Assembly (NCBI GenBank): GCA_027325115.1
Contig: DAHWFG010000097.1
Location: forward strand, 1 to 18,348
Length of the DNA stretch: 18,348 bases
Source: JAKBCQ01 sp021807585
GTDB lineage: Bacteria; Planctomycetota; Planctomycetia; Isosphaerales; Isosphaeraceae
Direction: 5' to 3'
In this document: piece after piece, positions 7,503-14,307 of the stretch
Numbering within the stretch: the stretch's first letter is position 1
Layout of the letters: each line of letters opens with the position of its first letter
Made by a program: the position numbers and the translations under genes
Notes under the pieces: generated by a model
The model's input: only the letters and a program-made list of their open reading frames with translations
The model's database searches: none
What the model was told of the DNA's origin: nothing

Positions 7503-8086
7503 GCAAATCTCTTCGTATCGCCGTCGCCGACGACGAACTTGACATGCGTGATTATTTTCAGCGGATTATTCCTTTATTAGGTCATCAGGTCGTCGTCGTG
7601 GCCGAGAACGGCGATCAGCTTGTCGATTTGTGTCGAACGGCGAAGCCCGATCTCGTGATCACCGACATCAAGATGCCCGAGATGGACGGCATCGAGGCGG
7701 CGAAGCGGCTTTCGAAGGAGGGCCCCGTTCCGGTGATCTTGGTTTCGGCGCACCACGACCAGGAATTTATTGATCGCGCCGCATCGGATCATATACTTGC
7801 TTATTTAATTAAGCCGATCAAGCAGGCCGATCTCGAACCCGCGATCACGATCGCGATGCGGCGGTTCGCGCAGTTCCAGGAGCTGCGCAAAGAGGCGGCC
7901 GATCTCCGCCAGGCGCTCGAAGACCGCAAGGTGATCGAAAAGGCCAAGGGGTTGCTGATGAAGAAGACGGGTCTCGACGAACAAGACGCGTTTCGCAAGC
8001 TGCAGAAACTCGCGAGCGAGAAGAATAAGAAGCTGATCGAGATCGCACAGATGCTTCTGACCGCCGAGGAGGCGTTTGGGGCGTAA
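7499..8086 (+). CDS. Response regulator with ANTAR RNA-binding domain
   Basis: The 195-aa product starts at ATG 7499, overlapping the kinase stop by 4 bases (ATGA), with AAGGA at 7489-7493. The frame extends left to 7424, but that part lies inside the kinase gene. The receiver (1-120) has acidic Asp11/Asp12, phospho-acceptor Asp56 in VITDIKMPEMDG and Lys105 in LIKPIK. A coiled helix follows, then an ANTAR domain (about 135-192) with the signature RKVIEKAKGLLMKKTGLDE and AFRKLQKLASEKNKKLIEIA. ANTAR regulators (AmiR, NasR, EutV families) bind paired hairpins in nascent RNA and prevent termination. It is probably phosphorylated by the kinase encoded immediately upstream. I did not find a clear paired-hairpin ANTAR target in the 159 bases downstream, so its target is unknown. 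Confidence 0.93.
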   Translation: MSKSLRIAVADDELDMRDYFQRIIPLLGHQVVVVAENGDQLVDLCRTAKPDLVITDIKMPEMDGIEAAKRLSKEGPVPVILVSAHHDQEFIDRAASDHILAYLIKPIKQADLEPAITIAMRRFAQFQELRKEAADLRQALEDRKVIEKAKGLLMKKTGLDEQDAFRKLQKLASEKNKKLIEIAQMLLTAEEAFGA

Positions 8087-8159
8087 ACGAAGCGAGCACG
8101 GCCGCGTTTGAGGTTGACGATGTGTTAAACGGCGTCGACCGGGCAAAATCGGCGGAAAA

Positions 8160-8190
8160 TTCGGCTTGATCGCGATTGATCGTTTATAAT
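8160..8190 (+). promoter_or_regulatory. Candidate promoter for the binding-protein gene
   Basis: A perfect TATAAT lies at 8185-8190, about 55 bases before ATG 8246, in the only sizeable gap of the regulator run. The -35 is poor: TTGATC (8166-8171) is only 13 bases away, and better-spaced hexamers such as TTCGGC (8160-8165, 19 bases) match weakly. Confidence 0.4.
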
Positions 8191-8245
8191 AGAGCGACCC
8201 CTCAGTTGAACCGACGACGATCACCCGCGGATCGAGCGCGAAGTT

Positions 8246-9523
8246 ATGAGAAAGCTTTGGATCTGGCTTGCGATTCCGCTGATCCTTGTGATCGCCGCGG
8301 GCGCTTGGTACGTATTCATGGAGCACGCCGAGTCGCCGATCCGGGTGGGGATTCTCCATTCGCGGACAGGGCGGATGGCGATGAGCGAAAGCTCGATGAT
8401 CGACGCCGAGGTTCTGGCGCTCGAGGAGATCAACGCGCGGGGGGGCCTGCTGGGCCGCAAAGTTGAATGGGTGATCGCCGACGGCGGATCGGATTGGCCG
8501 CGATTCGCCCGCGAGGCGCGGCGGTTGATCGAAACCGAGAACGTGAGCGTGGTGTTCGGCTGCTGGACTTCGGCGAGCCGGAAAAGCGTTAAACCCGTAT
8601 TTGAAGAAAAAAATCATTTACTTGTTTATCCGATGGCGTACGAGGGGATCGAACGATCCCCCAACATTGTTTACACGGGCGCCGCGCCGAATCAACAAAT
8701 CATCCCCACGGTGAAATGGTGTTACGATCATTTAAAAGCGCGACGATTTTTTTTGGTCGGTTCCGATTATGTTTGGCCGCGGTGTGTGGGAGCGATTGCG
8801 CGGGATCAGATCAAGGGGCTCGGCGCCGAGGTCGTCTCCGATCGCTACGTGTTTTTTGATTCGTCGAGCGTCGATGGAATCATCGACGAGATCAAGACGA
8901 AGAAGCCCGACGTGGTGTTGAGTTCGCTGGTGGGTGAGACGAACGTCGCGTTTTACACGAGGCTCGCGGCGGCCGGGGTGTGGCCCGCGACGATTCCGAT
9001 TGTTTCGTTTTCGATCGCCGAGGAGGAGCTGCGGAAGCTCCCCGCGGCGAGTATGGCGGGTGATTACGCGGCGTGGACGTATTTTCAGTCGATCGAGCGG
9101 GATGATGCGAACTCGTTCGCGCGGCGGTTTCAGGCGCGTTACGGCGCGGATCGTGTCGTATCGAGCACGATGGCTTCGGCGTACGACGGCGTGATGCTTT
9201 GGTCGAAGGCGGTCGAGGAGGCCGATTCGGCGGAGGTTTCGCGGGTACGGCGCTTCATCGTTCGGCAAAGCATGGGAGCGCACGGAGGAGTGACGGCGAT
9301 CGATGAAGAGACGCAACACGCGTGGCTGCCGGTTTATATCGGCAAGATACGAAACGACGGTCAATTCGACGTCGTCTGGTCGTCTTCAAAGCCCGTCCGC
9401 CCCGTTCCGTATCCGATTTCGCGGTCGCGATCGGAATGGGAGGAGTTCCTCGGTTCGCTTTATCGAGGATGGGGGGGATCGTGGTCGAACCCCGTCGAGA
9501 CGAAAGCCGAGCCCGCGGGATGA
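8246..9523 (+). CDS. UrtA-family (urea/amide-type) solute-binding protein, orphan
   Basis: The 425-aa product has a short basic start (MRK) and one hydrophobic segment (residues 4-24). It is therefore exported and either anchored or cleaved; no lipobox Cys is present. The mature part is a type I periplasmic binding fold of the UrtA/AmiC/FmdD group. Marker stretches are IRVGILHSRTGRMAMSE (32-48), FGCWTSASRKSVKPVFE (104-120) and PNIVYTGAAPNQQIIPT (139-155). These resemble the short-chain amide/urea binding proteins of ABC importers. No permease or ATPase genes lie in the window; the next gene, 78 bases on, is a chemoreceptor. That context suggests a sensing rather than uptake role, perhaps as a ligand-loaded partner of the receptor. 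The true ligand cannot be read from the sequence. Confidence 0.87.
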   Translation: MRKLWIWLAIPLILVIAAGAWYVFMEHAESPIRVGILHSRTGRMAMSESSMIDAEVLALEEINARGGLLGRKVEWVIADGGSDWPRFAREARRLIETENVSVVFGCWTSASRKSVKPVFEEKNHLLVYPMAYEGIERSPNIVYTGAAPNQQIIPTVKWCYDHLKARRFFLVGSDYVWPRCVGAIARDQIKGLGAEVVSDRYVFFDSSSVDGIIDEIKTKKPDVVLSSLVGETNVAFYTRLAAAGVWPATIPIVSFSIAEEELRKLPAASMAGDYAAWTYFQSIERDDANSFARRFQARYGADRVVSSTMASAYDGVMLWSKAVEEADSAEVSRVRRFIVRQSMGAHGGVTAIDEETQHAWLPVYIGKIRNDGQFDVVWSSSKPVRPVPYPISRSRSEWEEFLGSLYRGWGGSWSNPVETKAEPAG

Positions 9524-9601
9524 CGTCGTGGGGATTCGGGATGCATCGCCATATCTATTCATATTATTGATACTATTTCCGTCATTATTACGAGCGACAT
9601 T

Positions 9602-11647
9602 ATGACCGACACACGCGGGTTTTTGATGCGGATGAGCCTGGCCACGCGGCTTTTGATCGGTTTTTTGTTCGTGTCGATCGTTCCCTGTTTAATATTGACG
9701 GGGGCTTCGTGGCGGATCGCCAAGCAGGCGGTCGAGAAGATGGCTCGTAATAATTTAATGGTGATATCCGAATCGAAGGCGAGCCGGATCGAGTCGTTCG
9801 CGCTCGAGCGGCGGCGAGATTTGCTGGCGCTTTCACGGATTCCAGGGATCGTCGAGGCGGCGGCGACGATCGCCGAGAGCGTCGATAATCCGCGGGTCAC
9901 GGAGGACGATCGCGGGAAGGTGAAGGACCGGTATCGTCCCTTATTAGGGCATATAACCGAATCTTTTGGGTACAGTAATTTTTATTTGTTTTCTCCCGAG
10001 GGGGATTTGCTCGTTCGGTATCGGCGGGATCTCGACGTGGGGACGAATTTGCTGACGGGTCCGCTGAAATCGAGCGAGATGGCGAACGTTTTTGATCGCG
10101 TGCGGACGCTGCTTCAGCCCGAGATGTCGGATTATCAAATCTATCCGGGGCTCAATCAACCCGCGGCGTTCATCGCGGGGCCGATTCTCAAAGGAGGAGC
10201 GCCCGTCGCGTTCGCGATTTTGCAGATCGGTAACGAGCAGATATATCAAATCGTCAACGATTACTCGGGGCTTGGCGAGACGGGGGAGACGGCGCTCGGC
10301 GCTCGGATCGGGAACAAGATCGTCATCGTCGCGCCGATGCGGAGCGACCCCGACGCGGCCTTTCACCGAGAGGCGGCGCTCGGCGATAAAAGCCTGACCG
10401 CGCTCCAGAAGGCGACGGGGGGTGAACGAGGTTTTGGAATCGTCAAAGATCTTCAAGGTCACGATATTTTGGCGGCTTGGAATTATCTGCCGTCGTTTCG
10501 CTGGGGAATGGTCGTCAAGCAATCGCCGGCGGAGGCTTATGAACTTGTGTATCGACAACGCAATTTGATGTACATTCTTTTGGCGTCGATTATTCTTCCC
10601 GCGGGTTTGCTTGCGCTTTGGAACGCGCGGTCGATTTCGCGGCCGATCTCGCTGGCGGCGAAGGCGGCCGAGCGAATCGCCGAGGGGGATTTGTCGCAAC
10701 GCGTGAACATTCAGGCGCCTGGTGAAGTGGGAGCGTTGATCGCCGCGATTGAATCGATGACGAGCAATCTCTGTTCACTGATCGGCCGGGTGCAACGATC
10801 GAGCATTGCGCTCGTATCGACCGCGACCGAGATCGCCGCGACTTCGCGTCAGCAGGAACAAACGATCGCCGAGTTCGGCTCGTCGACGAATCAGGCGGCG
10901 GCCGCGGTCAAGCAGATTTCGGCGACTTCGCAGGAGCTGCTCAAAACGATGACCGAGGTGAGCGCGCTCGCGAATCAAACCGCTGCGACCGCGGCGACGG
11001 GGCAGGGGAGCCTGGGGGGGATGGACAAAACGATGCACGTCCTCGCCGATTCGACGACTTCGATCAGCAACAAATTATCCGTTATTAGTGAACGTGCATC
11101 GAATATCAATCTTATTGTTACAACAATCACAAAAGTGGCCGATCAAACGAATTTGCTGTCGATCAACGCCGCGATCGAGGCCGAGAAGGCGGGGGAATAC
11201 GGGCTCGGCTTTTTGGTGGTGGCGCGCGAGATCCGCCGGTTGGCGGATCAAACCGCGGTGGCGACGCTCGACATTGAACGGATGGTGAAAGAGATGCAAA
11301 CGAGCGTCTCGGCGGGGGTGATGGAGATGGACAAGTTCAGCGAGCAGGTGCGTCAGGGGGTCGTCGACGTCGCCAAAATCGGCGAGCAACTTGGCAGGAT
11401 CATTCAGGCGGTTCAGGGATTGACGTTTCGGTTCGATCAGGTGACCGAGGGGATGACGGTGCAATCGCAAGGCGCCGACCAGATTCGCGAGGCGGTCATT
11501 CGAATCAACGAGGGGGCGGGGAGGACGTCGCAATCGCTGAAAGAGTTCAACACCGCGACGGGCCACATGCGCGAGGCGGTATCGAGCCTGAAAGATGAAG
11601 TTTCCAAGTTTACGATCGGCTTCGGCGCGGAACGAACCCCCGCGTAA
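9602..11647 (+). CDS. wspA: Wsp chemoreceptor (methyl-accepting protein)
   Basis: The 681-aa product has TM1 at about 14-36, a periplasmic region of about 285 residues, TM2 at about 322-341, HAMP at 342-394 and a cytoplasmic signalling hairpin to about 670. The hairpin tip INAAIEAEKAGEYGLGF followed by LVVAREIRRLADQTAVATLD and VSAGVMEMDKFSEQVR is of WspA type, not the E. coli Tsr type. The periplasmic part looks like a double Cache domain (FYLFSPEGDLLVRYRRD, later GETGETALGARIGNKIVIV). It is larger than the four-helix sensor I associate with Pseudomonas WspA. The protein should organise the CheW/CheA array encoded downstream and control WspE. The start is ATG 9602, with ATG 9626 and 9632 as alternatives; no strong ribosome site is visible. 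The natural stimulus is unknown. Confidence 0.88.
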   Translation: MTDTRGFLMRMSLATRLLIGFLFVSIVPCLILTGASWRIAKQAVEKMARNNLMVISESKASRIESFALERRRDLLALSRIPGIVEAAATIAESVDNPRVTEDDRGKVKDRYRPLLGHITESFGYSNFYLFSPEGDLLVRYRRDLDVGTNLLTGPLKSSEMANVFDRVRTLLQPEMSDYQIYPGLNQPAAFIAGPILKGGAPVAFAILQIGNEQIYQIVNDYSGLGETGETALGARIGNKIVIVAPMRSDPDAAFHREAALGDKSLTALQKATGGERGFGIVKDLQGHDILAAWNYLPSFRWGMVVKQSPAEAYELVYRQRNLMYILLASIILPAGLLALWNARSISRPISLAAKAAERIAEGDLSQRVNIQAPGEVGALIAAIESMTSNLCSLIGRVQRSSIALVSTATEIAATSRQQEQTIAEFGSSTNQAAAAVKQISATSQELLKTMTEVSALANQTAATAATGQGSLGGMDKTMHVLADSTTSISNKLSVISERASNINLIVTTITKVADQTNLLSINAAIEAEKAGEYGLGFLVVAREIRRLADQTAVATLDIERMVKEMQTSVSAGVMEMDKFSEQVRQGVVDVAKIGEQLGRIIQAVQGLTFRFDQVTEGMTVQSQGADQIREAVIRINEGAGRTSQSLKEFNTATGHMREAVSSLKDEVSKFTIGFGAERTPA

Positions 11648-11693
11648 AGGTGGGAGACCGAACCGGGGCGGAGCGCGGAAGACGATCAAATTG

Positions 11694-12212
11694 ATGAGAA
11701 CTTTTAGTATAGATGATCTTTTGCAAGCGTTGTCGGACTGTTATATGATTGTTTTATTGGTGGAGATCGGCGGCGCAACGTTCGCGATCGACGCGGCGAA
11801 GATCGTCGAGGTTGCGCCTTTGGTTGCGACGCGGGAGATTCCCGGATCGGCCGCGAGCGCGCGGGGGCTCGTCGTTTTTCGCGGCGCGATCACCCCGGTG
11901 TTCGATCTCGGGGTCGTCCTCGTCGGCGTTCCGACCGCGGATCGCCTGGGGGCGCGGATCGTCGTTCATCAGTCGAAAACCGCCGATCGAACGTCGCGCA
12001 CGATCGGCCTGCTGGTTCCCGGCATCGGCGAGGTAATGCATGTGGATTTAGCCGATGTCAATCGATCCGCGGCGCGGATTCGATTAAACAAATCGTCGTA
12101 TCTGGAAACGACGCTAAAAATCGGCGACTCGATCGTACCGTTGATCGACCTTGACGCGATGATCGCCGAGGAGGCTTTATTCACGGCCGAGGACGGGGGC
12201 GTTCCGGGATGA
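11694..12212 (+). CDS. wspB: CheW-like coupling protein WspB
   Basis: The product is about 172 aa from ATG 11694 and consists of a single CheW domain: MIVLLVEIGGATFAIDAAKI, then ARGLVVFRGAITPVFDLGVV, and a C-terminal sheet ending SIVPLIDLDAMI. CheW proteins bridge receptor and CheA in the array. The operon position between receptor and CheR-TPR is that of WspB. The start is uncertain. The 17 residues before the second ATG (11745) are AT-rich in codon use, and the family typically begins right at the first beta strand, which favours 11745; a weak GGAAG upstream slightly favours 11694. The last 4 bases overlap the next gene. Confidence 0.85.
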   Translation: MRTFSIDDLLQALSDCYMIVLLVEIGGATFAIDAAKIVEVAPLVATREIPGSAASARGLVVFRGAITPVFDLGVVLVGVPTADRLGARIVVHQSKTADRTSRTIGLLVPGIGEVMHVDLADVNRSAARIRLNKSSYLETTLKIGDSIVPLIDLDAMIAEEALFTAEDGGVPG

Positions 12213-13561
12213 TTTTTCAACGGATCGAAGCGATCGTCGCGCGGGCCTCGGGTCACGACGTTTCGACGCTGGGGTCGAAACAGGTCGAGCGCGCCGTCGT
12301 CGCCCGCATGGCCGAGCTCGGGCTCGTCGATCCCGCCGATTACGAACGTCGAATCCAGGACTCGACCGACGAGATCGACGAGTTGATCGAACGCGTGGTC
12401 GTCAACGAAAGCTGGTTCTTTCGAGATATTAAGCCGTTTGAATATCTTGTGAAGTTGTTTGAAGACGCGTTCGCGCGGCGCGGCGCCGCGGACCCGGTGC
12501 GGATTATCAGCGTCCCGTGCTCGGCGGGTGAGGAGGCGTATTCGATCGCGATCGCGCTCGCGGATCGCGCGATCGATCCCGCGCGGTATCGAATCGAAGC
12601 CGCCGACATCAGCGACCGCGTGCTCGATCGAGCGCGGTCGGCGACTTATCGAGCGAACGCTTTCCGATCGATTCAACCGGCGATTTATCATAAGTGGATT
12701 CTTAAGCGAGACGACGAATACGAGGTTTCGGCTTCGATCCGCGGCGCGGTCCGGTTTTTTCGCGCCAATCTGCTCGAAATCGACCCCGCGGCGCTCGAAG
12801 CTCCGTACGACGTCGTCTTTTGCCGAAATTTGCTCATTTACCTCGATACCGATGCGAGGAGACGAGCGGGCTCGATCCTAAACGGTATGATCGCCCCCGG
12901 AGGTTACCTGTTCCTGGGCCACGCCGATCCTCCGGGATCGCTCGGAACGCGATTGATCCCCGTCGACGCGAGCGGAGTTTTCGCATACCGCGACCGCGTC
13001 CGGGGCGACGAGCGATCGCGGACATATCCGATGATATCGATTAGTATGTATGATCATGTATTGGCTTTCGATCGAGTTTTCGGACCGAGGGCAGAGGGCG
13101 CCGCGTCCGCTCCCGGCGCGCCCGTCGTAACGAATGATCGGGAAGTGAAGTTAGAAGAATCCAAGCATTCTCATGATCACGCCGCGGGGTCGTCGTCGAT
13201 TCCGGGGACGTCGATCGATGCTTGCGTTACGGCGGAGGAATCGAATCGATCGTTGTTGGAGCGAGCGATCGAGGCCGCGGATCGAGGATCGATCGAGCTT
13301 GCGCTGATGCTTTGTGAACGAGAGCTCGCGCGGTCGGGGCCGTCGGCGCAGGTTTATTTCCTGATGGGAGTTCTGCATCAAGCGCGGGGCGAATATCTTC
13401 CGGCCGAGACTTTCCTCGGCCGCACGGTGTATCTCGACCCCGATCACGAAGAGGCGCTCCTGGCGCTCGCGGGATTGGCGCGAAGTCGCGGCGACTCGGC
13501 GGGATCGCTCGCGTACGCTCGCCGCGCAAACCGCGCAGCCGATCGGAGAAACGCCACATGA
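12209..13561 (+). CDS. wspC: CheR methyltransferase with C-terminal TPRs, WspC
   Basis: The 450-aa product is a CheR-type methyltransferase that uses S-adenosylmethionine to methylate receptor glutamates. Residues 1-60 form the small helical CheR domain. VVNESWFFRD (64-73) is the conserved receptor/substrate motif. The SAM-binding loop is SVPCSAGEEAYSIAIAL (101-117), with IEAADIS (129-135) as the second strand and DVVFCRNLLIYLD (201-213) as the catalytic-site strand. A Ser/His-rich linker (about 272-345) joins two or three TPR units (about 347-440, e.g. AQVYFLMGVLHQARGEYLPAE). CheR plus TPR is the WspC architecture. It is translationally coupled on both sides by ATGA overlaps. It should act on WspA and be opposed by WspF. 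Confidence 0.92.
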   Translation: MIFQRIEAIVARASGHDVSTLGSKQVERAVVARMAELGLVDPADYERRIQDSTDEIDELIERVVVNESWFFRDIKPFEYLVKLFEDAFARRGAADPVRIISVPCSAGEEAYSIAIALADRAIDPARYRIEAADISDRVLDRARSATYRANAFRSIQPAIYHKWILKRDDEYEVSASIRGAVRFFRANLLEIDPAALEAPYDVVFCRNLLIYLDTDARRRAGSILNGMIAPGGYLFLGHADPPGSLGTRLIPVDASGVFAYRDRVRGDERSRTYPMISISMYDHVLAFDRVFGPRAEGAASAPGAPVVTNDREVKLEESKHSHDHAAGSSSIPGTSIDACVTAEESNRSLLERAIEAADRGSIELALMLCERELARSGPSAQVYFLMGVLHQARGEYLPAETFLGRTVYLDPDHEEALLALAGLARSRGDSAGSLAYARRANRAADRRNAT

Positions 13562-14307
13562 ATCAAACTCAATCGCAAGCCGCGGCGACGCTCGCGGTCG
13601 TCGACGCGTGTTGGAACCGGATTGGAGTCGCGGGGGATCGGAGTTGTCCCGAGCTATCCAAATATCATCATTGTCGGAATTGTCCGGTTTATTCGATCGC
13701 GGCGCGGTCGTTTTTTGATCGCTCGCCCCCCGACGGTTATCGCGACGAGGCGGCGCGGCGATACGCGGCGACGATCGAAGCCGAGGATTCCGAAAAAGAG
13801 AGCGTGCTCGTCTTTCGCCTCGGCGCCGAGCGATTGGCATTGCCGCTCGCCGCGATCGACGAGGTTTCGGAGCCGCGTCCGGTTCACACGATCCCAAGAC
13901 GAACGTCGAGCGTCCTCCGCGGCCTGACGAATCTTCGTGGACAATTGCTTCTTTGTGTATCGTTACATAACTTGATACAAGCCGCCGAAGCGGGGGACGA
14001 CGGCTCGGCGGGGTCGATCGACGTGATGCGGAAGCGCTCGCGCGGCGTCGAACGATCGGGGGTTCAACCCGCGTCGAAAGAACGATTCGTCGTGTTGCGA
14101 AGGGGGGACGATCGCTGGGTGTTCCGCGCCGATCATGTTGTTGGAATCGATTATATATCACGTTTGGATTATCTTGCGGCGCCGGCGACTTCGTCGGACG
14201 CCAAATCGAGTTTTTGTCGCTCGGTTTTTCTCCGCGAAGCGACGACGATCGGCAGGCTTGACGAGGATCGGATCCTCGACGCGCTCGCGGAGATTCGCCA
14301 TGAGTGA
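13558..14307 (+). CDS. wspD: Second CheW-like coupling protein with Cys motif, WspD
   Basis: The 249-aa product has an N-terminal segment typical of WspD: ACWNRIGVAGDRSCPEL followed by HHCRNCPVYSIAA. It contains four cysteines (Cys18, Cys30, Cys39, Cys42; spacing C-x11-C-x8-C-x2-C). A CheW domain follows (about 82-245): VLVFRLGAERLALPLAAIDE, then LRGLTNLRGQLLLCVSLHNL. In Wsp arrays WspD is the second coupling protein. The cysteines could bind a metal or respond to redox state, but no function is shown here. The gene is coupled to wspC by a 4-base overlap and to wspE by an 8-base overlap. Confidence 0.9.
   Translation: MNQTQSQAAATLAVVDACWNRIGVAGDRSCPELSKYHHCRNCPVYSIAARSFFDRSPPDGYRDEAARRYAATIEAEDSEKESVLVFRLGAERLALPLAAIDEVSEPRPVHTIPRRTSSVLRGLTNLRGQLLLCVSLHNLIQAAEAGDDGSAGSIDVMRKRSRGVERSGVQPASKERFVVLRRGDDRWVFRADHVVGIDYISRLDYLAAPATSSDAKSSFCRSVFLREATTIGRLDEDRILDALAEIRHE

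Noticed and set aside
9524..9601. Possible promoter before wspA (TTGATA near 9567)
   Set aside because: No -10 element is found at proper spacing; transcription may continue from the binding-protein gene.
14135..14299. Upstream extension of wspE
   Set aside because: It lies entirely inside wspD in another frame; ATG 14300 starts directly before the Hpt domain.
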